64,000 nucleotides of DNA from an uncultured Pseudomonadota bacterium (lineage in GTDB: Bacteria > Myxococcota_A > UBA796 > CAJQPC01): contig CAJXRZ010000016.1 of the NCBI GenBank assembly GCA_913060515.1, positions 31,482 to 95,481 on the forward strand. The letters run 5' to 3'. Shown piece by piece: positions 8,725-17,092 of the stretch. The translations under genes and the position numbers were made by a program. Below the pieces are notes generated by a model. The model was given only the letters and a program-made list of their open reading frames with translations. It was not told where the DNA came from and did no database searches. Numbering within the stretch: position 1 is the stretch's first letter; each line of letters begins with the position of its first letter.

Positions 8725-9267
8725 ATGGTCGCTGCCTTGTCTCTGCCCCGCGATGCGTGGGCCACCCATCCCAAGTTCCCCGAGCAGGTGTTGCTCTTGG
8801 GGTCACATGCCAGCTTTCGGGCCACCAGTCGGCGCTTGATTGAGCGCGCGGACCGGGGGGCCTCGCGTGCGAATGTGCTCGCCACCTTCTCGATGTGGAA
8901 GTACGCGATGGGCGGGCATGAACACTACGAGGAGCACAAGCTCTACCCCTTCTTAGAGCACCGCTGGGGCTTGCAGACCCTGGGACTCTCGGAGGGCCAT
9001 GAGGCTCTGGCCAGAGCGGATCAAGTCGTACGGGCCGCGGAAGGGGAGGCGCTGGTGGCCGCCCTGGAAGCGCACCACGCCATCCTGATGGAGCACCTGG
9101 ACATCGAGGAGTGCACCGTCATCCCCGCTCTTCTCGCGCTCAGTGAGGAGGAGTTTCGTCTCTACTCCGAGAGCTCCCTGTGGCGCATCTTGGAGGAGAC
9201 GCCCTGTGCGGCTGGCGATGTGGGCTGCTCCGCCTGCCGACAGAGGCACCTCTCTGTGGGCCTGTGA
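8725..9267 (+). CDS. Hemerythrin-domain protein
   Basis: This 180-aa protein is predicted to form the four-helix hemerythrin bundle that holds a non-haem di-iron centre. The ligand-rich segments are LLGSHASF, GGHEHYEEHKLYPFLEHR, EGHEALARADQ and EAHHAILMEHLDIEECTVIP, which match the H...HxxxE...H...HxxxxD arrangement. A C-terminal tail adds CAAGDVGCSAC. The ATG at 8725 has GGAGGA four bases upstream. Such proteins sense or store O2, NO or iron; the role here is not known. Confidence 0.8.
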   Translation: MVAALSLPRDAWATHPKFPEQVLLLGSHASFRATSRRLIERADRGASRANVLATFSMWKYAMGGHEHYEEHKLYPFLEHRWGLQTLGLSEGHEALARADQVVRAAEGEALVAALEAHHAILMEHLDIEECTVIPALLALSEEEFRLYSESSLWRILEETPCAAGDVGCSACRQRHLSVGL

Positions 9268-9287
9268 GTCTGGGCAACCCCCAAGCT

Positions 9288-10181
9288 TCAAGTCCAGTCT
9301 GAGGCCCGGGCCACCACAAAGTCTAGGAACGCCCGTCTCTGCGGGGAGTCTAGGCGGCTCTTGGGCCAGAGCAGGGACAGGCCTCCGGCGGGCAGCTCCC
9401 ATTTGCGCAGCACCTGCACAAGTCCACCGCTCTCGACGAAGGGCGCGGCCAGGAGCTTGGGCATGGGGGCCACCCCCATGTGAGCGCTGGTCGCCGGTCG
9501 CATGAAGCTGAAGCTGGTGGACTGGACGCTGGCCTTTGGTTCCAAGTCCAGGACCTCTTCAGTCTCCAGGTGGCGGAGGCGCCAGGGCCAACCGAAGGTC
9601 GGCAGGATCATCACGTGGGCGGTCAGATCGCTGGGATGATTCAAGGCCGGGGCCTGCTCCAAGTAGCTTGGGCTAGCGAAGAAGCCCGCGCTGAGGTTGG
9701 CCAGACGCCGGGTCATCAGGGTGCCCCGGCCGCGCAGGGTGCCCAAGTGGGCCCGGAAGGCAAAGTCGATGCCTTCGGTGGTCAGGTCCACTTGTCGGTC
9801 TGTGAGGTCGATGAGCAGCTCAACCTGGGGGTGCTCATCCCGGAAGGCCTTGAGCAGACTGCACAGGGCCATGGACCCGCCCAGGTCCTGGGGCGTGCTG
9901 ATGCGCAGCTGGCTCCGCACCGGGCCGCCGTGGCTCATGGCGTGCATGACCTCCTGCAGCTCGCGCACTGCTGGCTTGGCGCGTTGCAAGAGCGCGGCGC
10001 CATGCTCGGTGAGGCGAAACAAGCGGGTACTGGTCTCCACCAGCTGCACCCCCAACTCCAGCTCCAAGCGGTGGATCCGGCGACTCACCGTCGAAGTCGG
10101 CACGCCCAGGGCCCGGCTGGCCGCCGCCATAGAACCACGCTCTGCGGCCTCGACCAATGTGGCGACTTCTTCGATTCCCAT
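9288..10181 (-). CDS. LysR-family transcriptional regulator
   Basis: A 297-aa regulator. The N-terminal winged helix-turn-helix (EEVATLVEAAERGSMAAASRALGVPTSTVSRRI) is typical of LysR, and the rest is a periplasmic-binding-like effector domain (LRISTPQDLGG onward). The chosen ATG at 10181 is preceded by GGAGG. It is divergent from the di-haem cytochrome gene at 10271, which may be a target. The effector molecule is unknown. Confidence 0.92.
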   Translation of the reverse strand: MGIEEVATLVEAAERGSMAAASRALGVPTSTVSRRIHRLELELGVQLVETSTRLFRLTEHGAALLQRAKPAVRELQEVMHAMSHGGPVRSQLRISTPQDLGGSMALCSLLKAFRDEHPQVELLIDLTDRQVDLTTEGIDFAFRAHLGTLRGRGTLMTRRLANLSAGFFASPSYLEQAPALNHPSDLTAHVMILPTFGWPWRLRHLETEEVLDLEPKASVQSTSFSFMRPATSAHMGVAPMPKLLAAPFVESGGLVQVLRKWELPAGGLSLLWPKSRLDSPQRRAFLDFVVARASDWT

Positions 10182-10270
10182 CGTTGCCTCCAAGCACTGG
10201 ATTGTACCGAAAAGCCGTGAACATAGCTTCAAGGCAATTGCATATACTTCGGCACCAGCAGGAGTTTTCA

Positions 10271-10723
10271 ATGACCCAACTACGAGTAATCGCACCTTTC
10301 ATCGCGCTGCTTGCTCTAGTCGCGTGCACCAAGGACGACCCAGTCGACGAGACCGGTGAGACCGGTGAGACCGCGACAGAGGACCTCACGTGGCCAGAGA
10401 TGGACTTCGATCAGCGCAAGGCCTACATGGCCAGCGATGTGATGCCCCCGATGCAGGCCGCCTTCGCGGGCTACGATGCGGAGGCGTTTGAGACCATCAC
10501 CTGCGCGACCTGTCACGGTGCCGGTGCCGAGGACGGCAGCTTCACGATGCCCGCCGAGCATCTCTACCCCATCGACTTTGCTGACTTCCCGACCGGGGAC
10601 GGCGCAGACTTCATGATGAACGAAGTGGTTCCCCAGATGACCACGCTCTTGGACGCGGAGCCCTTCGACTCCTCGACCGGGGAAGGCTTCGGCTGCATCT
10701 CCTGCCATACGGCGGCTGAGTAG
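10271..10723 (+). CDS. Di-haem c-type cytochrome lipoprotein
   Basis: A 150-aa exported protein with lipobox LALVAC, an acidic linker with an ETGETGET repeat, and two CxxCH haem-binding motifs (CATCH at about 78-82, CISCH at about 142-146). Covalent haem attachment implies a periplasmic or outer-surface electron carrier. The Met-rich region between the motifs (MMNEVVPQMTT) could give axial ligands. AGGAG precedes the ATG. No partner oxidoreductase is adjacent. Confidence 0.85.
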   Translation: MTQLRVIAPFIALLALVACTKDDPVDETGETGETATEDLTWPEMDFDQRKAYMASDVMPPMQAAFAGYDAEAFETITCATCHGAGAEDGSFTMPAEHLYPIDFADFPTGDGADFMMNEVVPQMTTLLDAEPFDSSTGEGFGCISCHTAAE

Positions 10724-10762
10724 GCTGTCGGGCCGATGAGCTGCCTCCGTCCAGCGGGTTCC

Positions 10763-11029
10763 TCAGTGGACCTTCTTGCAGCGGGGGCAGGTCGCGCCCT
10801 GGGGTAGGTCGTGCAAACGAATGCCCTCGACGTGCTCAATGACAAAAGCTTGGATGAAGGCGTTTTTTGCCCGTCCGTTCTTCACGTCGATCTGCTTGTC
10901 GCTCAGGCCCTTTCTGAAGGCCCCGTCGTACTCCTGCTCGCCCCAGCAGTTGGCGCACACACCCTCGGGAGCAGCGGCTTGCTCTGCCTGATCTTCGGGC
11001 CAAAAGTATCGGGTCAGGGCTTCGAGCAT
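10763..11029 (-). CDS. Small zinc-ribbon-like protein
   Basis: An 88-aa protein with two CxxC pairs, CANCWGEQEY near residue 25 and CPRCKK at the C-terminus, which together could hold one zinc ion. The middle (GRAKNAFIQAFVIEHVEGI) is helical. It is compact, soluble and cytoplasmic by prediction. It resembles short conserved proteins of unknown function. It is convergent with the cytochrome gene. Confidence 0.7.
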   Translation of the reverse strand: MLEALTRYFWPEDQAEQAAAPEGVCANCWGEQEYDGAFRKGLSDKQIDVKNGRAKNAFIQAFVIEHVEGIRLHDLPQGATCPRCKKVH

Positions 11030-11056
11030 GTGGGGAACTCCGGTGTGGCCCTTGCC

Positions 11057-11629
11057 TTAGCCCGAGTGCTGGGCCTTTGGGGGCCTCGCCTCAGCCAGCG
11101 CTTGTTCTAGGATGCGGATCTCCACCGCGAGATGCCCCTCAATGAGCTTGAAGGCGAGCCCCGCGGGGCCAGTGTGTCCATCAAAGTCCGCAAGCGAGGC
11201 CAGCTTGTCGCGCCGCTCGCTCAGCAAGCGTTGCAGGAAGGCCTGCTGAGCTTCCGGCGGGAGATTGTCCAAGTGCGGCAGCAGGGCAGCCAGTGGCGTT
11301 TGGGTCCCGGCTTGGTGTGCGAAGCAGGCCCGTGTCAGCTCGGGCAGCGCCGCTTCTCCCTGGGCGGTGGTCTCAAAGACCGAGCGAGGCGGCAGCTTTC
11401 CTTCGCGCTCGGACTGGGCGTGAATCCAGCCCCGCTCCTCCAGTCGCTTGAGGATGGCGTACACCGCGGAGCGCTTGAGACCCACGGCCTGGCCCAGCCC
11501 CTTCTCCAGGACCTCGACCAGTGCGTAGCCGTGCATGGGGTGCGCGTGCAGGGTGCTGAGCACCAAGAGCTCTCGGTGTTTGGCGATACTCAAGAAGGGC
11601 TCCTGGCTGGATTTCTCCCGTGCCGTCAC
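11057..11629 (-). CDS. PadR-family transcriptional regulator
   Basis: A 190-aa regulator with the PadR winged helix (LLVLSTLHAHPMHGYALVEVLEK; KRSAVYAILKRLEERGWI) and a C-terminal helical dimerisation region. It begins with GTG at 11629, directly after the TGA of the upstream monooxygenase-like gene, so translation is coupled and there is no separate ribosome site. PadR proteins are usually repressors of their own operon; the dyad at 11994-12009 before the first gene is a candidate site. Confidence 0.88.
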   Translation of the reverse strand: MTAREKSSQEPFLSIAKHRELLVLSTLHAHPMHGYALVEVLEKGLGQAVGLKRSAVYAILKRLEERGWIHAQSEREGKLPPRSVFETTAQGEAALPELTRACFAHQAGTQTPLAALLPHLDNLPPEAQQAFLQRLLSERRDKLASLADFDGHTGPAGLAFKLIEGHLAVEIRILEQALAEARPPKAQHSG

Positions 11630-11968
11630 TCAGACCGTCGTGCTCTCGAGCATTCGACCGCTGATCGGGGTCAGATCGTACATCGAGAAGCTCTCGATGA
11701 TCTCAGACATCGGCTCGCTCTCTCCGTGGTCGTCCTTTCCCTCCGCTGTGGCCAGGAAGTCGTAGAGCGTGGCCTTGGAGTCAAAAGTCGCCCAGACCAC
11801 GGCGGTGTTGCGCTCGCGGTCGACGCTGACTTGGTAGGCGAGCAGGCCGGGGACCTTGCCGTCCATGCGTTGGGTTGGGGCGCTGGAGATTCTGCACAAG
11901 TCGTCCAGCCGGCCAGGCTTGGCTGTGGAGACGCTCACGAAGGTGTAGTTGGGGGTGCTCTGAGACAT
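11630..11968 (-). CDS. ABM-type (antibiotic biosynthesis monooxygenase-like) protein
   Basis: This 112-aa protein looks like a dimeric alpha/beta-barrel (ABM fold) protein: YTFVSVSTAKPGRLDDL, GLLAYQVSVDRERNTAVVWATFDSK and a C-terminal helix and strand. Members include cofactor-free monooxygenases and haem- or quinone-degrading enzymes. No catalytic residues can be assigned. It abuts the PadR gene in an operon with no intergenic base. Confidence 0.65.
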   Translation of the reverse strand: MSQSTPNYTFVSVSTAKPGRLDDLCRISSAPTQRMDGKVPGLLAYQVSVDRERNTAVVWATFDSKATLYDFLATAEGKDDHGESEPMSEIIESFSMYDLTPISGRMLESTTV

Positions 11969-11993
11969 GCTGTGCTCTTGGTTAGTAGTGAGT

Positions 11994-12009
11994 AGTCAGA
12001 AGTGACTAT
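11994..12009. promoter_or_regulatory. Candidate PadR operator
   Basis: TAGTC and GACTA form an inverted repeat with a 6-base spacer, 26 bases upstream of the monooxygenase-like/PadR operon. The surrounding bases are AT-rich compared with the genome, as expected for a promoter. The assignment to PadR rests on position only. Confidence 0.45.
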
Positions 12010-12057
12010 ACAATACTGACCACCACCGGGCTCGGCGTCAAGTCAGAGATCGGCCCT

Positions 12058-13026
12058 TCAGCGGAAGCGCTTGCGAAAGCCGCCAGGGGTGGTGCCGCAC
12101 ACCCGCTCAAAGCTGCGGCGAAGGGTCTCCTCGCTGCCAAAGCCGCATTCGTCTGCGACCTGAGAGAGGGGTGCGTCGCTGTTCAAGAGCACACGTTGGG
12201 CCGCCTGAACCCGCACCCGGGTGACCATCGCCGCTGGGGTGCGGCCGGTCTGGCTCTTGAAGCGACGGGCGAAGTTCCGAGGCGACATGCCCACTTGCTG
12301 GGCCAGGGTCTCGACTCTGTGGTCCGATGCAGGGTGCGCCAGAACTTGGGCGAGCAGATCCCTGAAGGACTGCTCGGTCTCGGCGGGCAGTCGGGCCGCG
12401 CTGCCGAACTGGGACTGGCCCCCTGGGCGCTGGATGAACATCACCAGGGACTTGGCCACAGCGCGTGCCAGCTTGGGGCCTCCATCTTGGCGAATCAACT
12501 CCAAGGCCAAGTCAATGCCAGCGCTGGCGCCGGCCGATGTGAACAGCTCCCCGTCTTGTACGTAGATCGCGTCGTCTTGGACCTTTGCAGTTGGAAACTG
12601 CTCTTTGAGTTTGTCCAGTGCGAGCCAGTGGGTGGTGCAGGACCGCCCCTCCAGCAGACCCAGGGCCCCCAGGGTGAAGCTGCCCATGCACACCCCAACC
12701 CTGCGCGCGGCACCTTGACTCCAGCGCTCGGCCGCAGCGAGCAGGGCGGGAGTGGGTGCGCGGTGGGGGAGCGCTCCACCCAGAACCAAGGTGTGCCCGG
12801 TGCAGGCCGGCGCCGGTGGGGTGAGCAATACGGGGCCCGAAGCGCTGGCGGTCTGCTCTTGTGCACCCACCAGGGCCAAGCTGTACAGAGGGGCCAGACC
12901 CCAGTGCTCACGGAAGCGATTTGCAGCGTCAAAGGCCTCGTATAGGCCCAGGATTCCGATGAGCTGTCCGCCTGGGGGCAAGAGCACGCGAACGGGGTGT
13001 GGCTGAAAAGGAGGGTTCTTTGTCAT
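12058..13026 (-). CDS. GlxA-type AraC-family regulator with DJ-1/PfpI domain
   Basis: A 322-aa regulator in two parts. The DJ-1/PfpI-like domain (residues 10-190) contains RRVGVCMGSFTLGALGLLEGR around the nucleophile-elbow Cys and GASAGIDLALELI. The C-terminal AraC helix-turn-helix pair (LAQQVGMSPRNFARRFKSQTGRTPAAMV; LSQVADECGFGSEETLRRSFERV) binds DNA. It is divergent from the glutathione-transferase-like gene at 13076, a plausible target. Confidence 0.9.
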   Translation of the reverse strand: MTKNPPFQPHPVRVLLPPGGQLIGILGLYEAFDAANRFREHWGLAPLYSLALVGAQEQTASASGPVLLTPPAPACTGHTLVLGGALPHRAPTPALLAAAERWSQGAARRVGVCMGSFTLGALGLLEGRSCTTHWLALDKLKEQFPTAKVQDDAIYVQDGELFTSAGASAGIDLALELIRQDGGPKLARAVAKSLVMFIQRPGGQSQFGSAARLPAETEQSFRDLLAQVLAHPASDHRVETLAQQVGMSPRNFARRFKSQTGRTPAAMVTRVRVQAAQRVLLNSDAPLSQVADECGFGSEETLRRSFERVCGTTPGGFRKRFR

Positions 13027-13075
13027 TTCAGACAGCGTAGCCGCTCTTTAGCTTGTGGGCAGGAGATTCGACCCC

Positions 13076-13684
13076 ATGCACACCCTCTACGCCTCGCCCT
13101 TTTCCTGTTCCTTCGCTGTCCATTTGGTCCTTCGCCAGCAGGGCATTCCCCATGAGCTGAAGTGGGTGGATCGAGGGGAAGGCCGTCTGATTCGACAAGC
13201 TGACCTCGGTCGCATCAACCCCTTCCGCAAGGTCCCCACGCTGACTCTTCCCGACGGCGAGGTCACCACGGAGGTGAGCTCGATCCTGCTCTCCTTCGAC
13301 CCACGGCCGCGCAGCCCAACCCAGATACGTCAGCACCAAGCTTGGCTCAGTGTGGTCGCGACCGAGCTCCACAAGCCCTTGCTGGCCCCGGCCTTCGACG
13401 CCCAGTGCCCGGAGGGGGTCTGGCAGGACGCTCTGGAGCGTCTCATCCCGCACACCTTGGGGGTCATCGATGCGCACCTGGAGGACCGAGAGACCCTGCT
13501 TGCAGACCCCGAGCCCAGCCCGGCGGATGCCTACCTGTTCTGGGCCTTGACTCTGCTGCGCTACCGGTGGCCCGAGCGGCTCAGCGCGAACCTGGCGCGC
13601 TTCCACGCTGCCTATGGCGCGCGCCCATGGACAGGCCCGACCCTGGCCATCGAACAGGCTGCCCGCATCGCACGGTCTGGCTGA
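13076..13684 (+). CDS. Glutathione S-transferase family protein
   Basis: A 202-aa protein. The N-terminal thioredoxin-like GST domain is seen in MHTLYASPFSCSFAVHLVLRQQGIPHE and NPFRKVPTLTLPDGE (cis-Pro before TL), with the glutathione-binding SS of TEVSSILL replacing the usual ES. The C-terminal all-helical domain contains SPADAYLFWALTLLRY. AGGAG lies about 10 bases before the ATG at 13076. The substrate is unknown. The divergent GlxA-type regulator may control it. Confidence 0.85.
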   Translation: MHTLYASPFSCSFAVHLVLRQQGIPHELKWVDRGEGRLIRQADLGRINPFRKVPTLTLPDGEVTTEVSSILLSFDPRPRSPTQIRQHQAWLSVVATELHKPLLAPAFDAQCPEGVWQDALERLIPHTLGVIDAHLEDRETLLADPEPSPADAYLFWALTLLRYRWPERLSANLARFHAAYGARPWTGPTLAIEQAARIARSG

Positions 13685-13701
13685 TCTCAGACCGGCTGAT
13701 C

Positions 13702-14952
13702 TCAGTCTGCGCCCTGGTCCTTCTTCGCCGCCGCCTCTCTGAGCCGGTCCTTCTTGCTCTTGCGCTTGCCTTTGACCCCGCCGGTGTTGCGGCGCTTGTT
13801 CGGAGGCTTGGGGTCCAGCTCAAAGCCCGGAAGCTGCTCGCGGTCCAAGCGCAGGCGGTTGCGCTTCTCGATGAGCCGCATGTGCACGTCGCTGTCGTGG
13901 TCTACGAAGGAGACCGCCTCGCCGGTCTCTCCCGCGCGTGCCGTGCGACCGATGCGGTGGATGTAGTCGGCGGTGGACCGAGGCAGATCGAAGTTCACCA
14001 CCGCGGCCAGCTTGGGCACATCAATGCCTCGGGCTGCGATGTCCGTGGTCACCAAAACCCGGGCTGCCCCGCTGCGAAAATGTGTCAGGGCGTAGTTGCG
14101 CTCCCGCTGCTCCAGTCCGCCGTGCAGGTTCAGGGCGTTCGTCCCGGAGACACGCAGCTTTCGGCTCAGGTTGTCGCAGCCCCGCTGGGTGGCGACGAAG
14201 ACCATCACCTGGGCCCAGTCGTGGGTGCTCAACAAGTGCTGAAGCGCCATGCGTCGCTGGTCTGAGGGCACCTGAATCACGCGCTGGTGCACGCCATCGG
14301 CCGCCAGGGTGGGGGCATCGACGACCACACGCTCGGGGTCATTGAGCAGGTTCCTGGAGAGGGCCACCACGCGCTGGGGCAGGGTCGCTGAGAAGAGCAG
14401 AGTCTGCCGTTTTGCTGGCAAGAGGCCGCTCAGGCGCTCCAGCTCCTCGCCAAAGCCTACGTCGAGCAGCTTGTCGGCCTCGTCCAATACCAGGGCGCGC
14501 AGGGTGCTCAGATCCAGGGAGCCGCGCTCGACCAAGTCCAGCAAGCGGCCTGGGGTCGCCACCACCACCTGAACGCCGGATGCGAGTTTCTTTTGCTGCT
14601 TCTCGATGTCTACGCCACCGATCACGACCAGGACTTCCACGCGGGGTTTTAGGTCCTTGGTGGTTTCTTGAAAGCTGCCGGCCACCTGGATGGCGAGCTC
14701 TCGCGTCGGACAGAGCACCAGCACCTGGACGCCGTCTCTCTCCTGCATGGTGTGCAGCAGGGGCAGCGCAAAGGCCAGGGTCTTGCCGGAGCCGGTCTGG
14801 GCCTGGGCGGCCAGATCTCGGCCTGCCAAGATGAGCGGAATGGACCGGACCTGGATCGGCGTGGCGGTCTCAAATCCCAGGGTGTTCAGGGCCGTGAGCA
14901 GCTCGGGGCGCAGGTTCAGGTCAGCGAAAGAGGCGGGTGTGGTCTCGGTCAT
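13702..14952 (-). CDS. DEAD-box RNA helicase (RhlE-like)
   Basis: This 416-aa ATP-dependent RNA helicase has the whole motif set: Q motif (GFETATPIQ), motif I (AQTGSGKT), Ia (PTRELAIQ), DEAD in LVLDEADKLL, SAT, and the second-domain motifs (TTDIAARGID; HRIGRTARAG). The basic C-terminal tail (PNKRRNTGGVKGKRKSKKDR) probably adds RNA affinity. It remodels RNA structure during ribosome assembly or mRNA decay. It overlaps the upstream lipoprotein gene by 4 bases (ATGA). Confidence 0.95.
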   Translation of the reverse strand: MTETTPASFADLNLRPELLTALNTLGFETATPIQVRSIPLILAGRDLAAQAQTGSGKTLAFALPLLHTMQERDGVQVLVLCPTRELAIQVAGSFQETTKDLKPRVEVLVVIGGVDIEKQQKKLASGVQVVVATPGRLLDLVERGSLDLSTLRALVLDEADKLLDVGFGEELERLSGLLPAKRQTLLFSATLPQRVVALSRNLLNDPERVVVDAPTLAADGVHQRVIQVPSDQRRMALQHLLSTHDWAQVMVFVATQRGCDNLSRKLRVSGTNALNLHGGLEQRERNYALTHFRSGAARVLVTTDIAARGIDVPKLAAVVNFDLPRSTADYIHRIGRTARAGETGEAVSFVDHDSDVHMRLIEKRNRLRLDREQLPGFELDPKPPNKRRNTGGVKGKRKSKKDRLREAAAKKDQGAD

Positions 14953-15326
14953 GCTGGCTCCACTTGTACGGTGCGCTCGGAGACGGTCTTCCCGTCGAGC
15001 ACCACGGTCCAGGTGAGCTCCCCGCTCTCGGTCAGGGGAATCTGCATCATGCTGGAGTTCTCGCCCGTCAAGCAGTCATGCCCCCCTTCCACGTGCACGG
15101 TGCTCTCGACCAGGGCCAATGGGCTGGGTTGAGTGAGCTTGGTCTCGCTTCGCCAGCAGCCAGCCGGGAGGGTGTAGCTGACCTCCACCGTGATCTTTTC
15201 GCCGACCTTGGCCGAGGACGGGGCCTTTATCACCAGATCAGAGATCTCTGGGGCTGCAGGAGTTTGGGGCGCTTCCTGGGCTGGGGTGCAGGCTAGGAGC
15301 AGAAGGGCGTGGGCGAGGAGAAGCAT
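14949..15326 (-). CDS. Small lipoprotein of unknown function
   Basis: A 125-aa exported protein with lipobox LLLLAC, a short Pro/Ala linker and a beta-rich domain (KVGEKITVEVSYTLPAGCW; GELTWTVVLDGKTVSERTVQVEP) that resembles an immunoglobulin-like fold. Two Cys (in AGCW and HDCL) may form a disulfide. It is coupled to the following helicase gene, an odd pairing of an envelope protein with a cytoplasmic enzyme. Confidence 0.75.
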   Translation of the reverse strand: MLLLAHALLLLACTPAQEAPQTPAAPEISDLVIKAPSSAKVGEKITVEVSYTLPAGCWRSETKLTQPSPLALVESTVHVEGGHDCLTGENSSMMQIPLTESGELTWTVVLDGKTVSERTVQVEPA

Positions 15327-15363
15327 GGGCGGTCAGTATCCTGCTTCTCCGCGCATCGGGTGA

Positions 15364-15909
15364 TCAGGCCGTGGACGAGGCCTTGGGCCGCAGAGTGACC
15401 TGGGTCATGTGGTGGTAGCTGTGCTGCGAGACGAACTCGAAGTTTTGGCGTTCCAGGCCCTCAAAGAGCGAGACGCCGCCTCCGAGCACAATGGGCACCC
15501 AGGTGAGCACCAGCTCGTCGACCAACTCGGCCGTCAGCGCCTGGCGCACGAGAGCGCCTCCGTCCAGGTAGACATCCTTGTCCCCAGCGACCTTGCGGGC
15601 TTGGTCCAGCAGCTCGGCGATGTCGCCTTGAACGGCCTGCACGGTGGCTGCGGCGGGCTGCATTGGGCGGCGGGTTGCGACCAGGACGGGCATCTCGCCA
15701 TAGGGCCACTCGCCCATTGCTGCGACCGTGTCGTGGGTCACGCGGCCCATCAACATCGCCCCGATTTGGGCCATGAAGTCCCCGTACTCCAGCGCCTCCG
15801 TCGGCCCGGTCGGTGCAGGATCCGGCGGCGCCAGCCAGGAGAGGTCATTGTCGGGGCCGGCGATGAATCCGTCCAGAGAGCAGGCAAGGTATACGCGTAC
15901 TTTGGGCAT
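15364..15909 (-). CDS. Dihydrofolate-reductase-like (RibD C-terminal) protein
   Basis: A 181-aa protein of the DHFR/RibD_C superfamily: VRVYLACSLDGFIAGPDNDLSWL at the N-terminus, LMGRVTHDTV (NADPH-binding region, about 53-62), VYLDGGALVRQAL and the C-terminal LTWVPIVLGGGVSLFE. Members are NADPH-dependent reductases, only some acting on folate. The start at 15909 is the first ATG that gives the family N-terminus; no clear ribosome site is present. It is divergent from the helicase gene at 15961. Confidence 0.88.
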   Translation of the reverse strand: MPKVRVYLACSLDGFIAGPDNDLSWLAPPDPAPTGPTEALEYGDFMAQIGAMLMGRVTHDTVAAMGEWPYGEMPVLVATRRPMQPAAATVQAVQGDIAELLDQARKVAGDKDVYLDGGALVRQALTAELVDELVLTWVPIVLGGGVSLFEGLERQNFEFVSQHSYHHMTQVTLRPKASSTA

Positions 15910-15960
15910 GCGCTGCCCTATCCCGATGGGCCTTGACGCGATAGCAGCGCGCATCCCTGG

Positions 15961-17079
15961 ATGGCCACCATGTCCTCGTTTGCCTCTCTTCCTCTGCTCG
16001 ACTCCCTCAAGGCCAGCCTGCGCGAGCAAGAGCTGAAGACCCTCACGGAGGTACAGGCCCGCTCGATTCCAAAGCTTCTTGCGGGAGAGTCGGTGGTCGG
16101 TGTGGCGGAGACCGGCAGCGGCAAGACCTTGAGTTTCGTGTTGCCCATGCTGCACAAGATCAAGAGCCTAGAGCTCGCCGATGACCCCATCACTGTCGCC
16201 TCTCGTCCCCGCGGTCTGGTCTTGGTGCCTGCGCGCGAGCTGGGAGAGCAGGTCTCCAAGGTCTTTAAGGGCTTGACCCACAAGACCCGCCTGCGGGTTC
16301 GCACAGCGCTGGGCGGCACCAAGAAGCAGGTGGCTCGCCAGAACGTCAAGGGTGGCTTTGAGATCCTCGTGGCGACCCCAGGACGCTTGGGCCAGCTCTT
16401 GGAGAGCAAGGAGCTGCGTCTGACGGACGTGCGCATGTTGGTCTTCGATGAGGCCGACCAGATGCTGGATCCCGGCTTCCTGCCAGCGGCTCAGAAGATC
16501 ATCGGTGCTTGTCCCAAGGACCTGCAGCTCGTGATGTTCTCCGCCACCTTGCCCAAGGCGCTTCAGAAGGCGGTCGAGGCCCTCTTTCCCAAGCCTCCTG
16601 TGCGCGTGGAGACCAAGGGCAGCCAGCGCTTGGTGCCCACCCTGCAGACGGTCAACAAGGAGGTCATCCGCGGTGACCGCTGGACCGTGCTCGGGGACGT
16701 CCTGGACGCTGACGAGAAGACCCCCACCATCCTCTTCGCCAACACCCGCCAGCAGTGCGACAAGATCGGAACCTGGCTGGAGGAGCAGGGCTACCTCTTC
16801 GCGGACTACCGTGGTCAGATGGAGCACAAAGAGCGGCGGGACAACTTGGCGCGCTTTCGCAGCGGCAAAGTTCAGCTGCTGCTCACCACCGACTTGGGTG
16901 GCCGCGGCCTGGACATCGAGCAGGTCGGCCGCGTGATCAACGTGCACCTGCCCCAGCAGCTCGACAACTACCTGCACCGCGCAGGGCGCACCGCGCGGGC
17001 CGGGCGAAAGGGTCTGGTTGTGAACCTGGTGACCGAGCGGGACGCGCCCATTCTCGAGAAGGTCGCCAAGATTCAGTGA
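15961..17079 (+). CDS. DEAD-box RNA helicase (second, divergent type)
   Basis: A 372-aa helicase with motif I ETGSGKT, PARELGEQ, LVFDEADQMLD, FSATLP, TTDLGGRGLDIEQ and HRAGRTARAG. It is shorter than the one at 13702, lacks its basic tail and keeps only the two core domains. A second ATG at 15970 is equally possible as start. Two different DEAD-box genes within 3 kb suggests RNA remodelling matters to this lineage, though they are on opposite strands and not one operon. Confidence 0.93.
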   Translation: MATMSSFASLPLLDSLKASLREQELKTLTEVQARSIPKLLAGESVVGVAETGSGKTLSFVLPMLHKIKSLELADDPITVASRPRGLVLVPARELGEQVSKVFKGLTHKTRLRVRTALGGTKKQVARQNVKGGFEILVATPGRLGQLLESKELRLTDVRMLVFDEADQMLDPGFLPAAQKIIGACPKDLQLVMFSATLPKALQKAVEALFPKPPVRVETKGSQRLVPTLQTVNKEVIRGDRWTVLGDVLDADEKTPTILFANTRQQCDKIGTWLEEQGYLFADYRGQMEHKERRDNLARFRSGKVQLLLTTDLGGRGLDIEQVGRVINVHLPQQLDNYLHRAGRTARAGRKGLVVNLVTERDAPILEKVAKIQ

Positions 17080-17092
17080 GCTGCTCTGCCGA

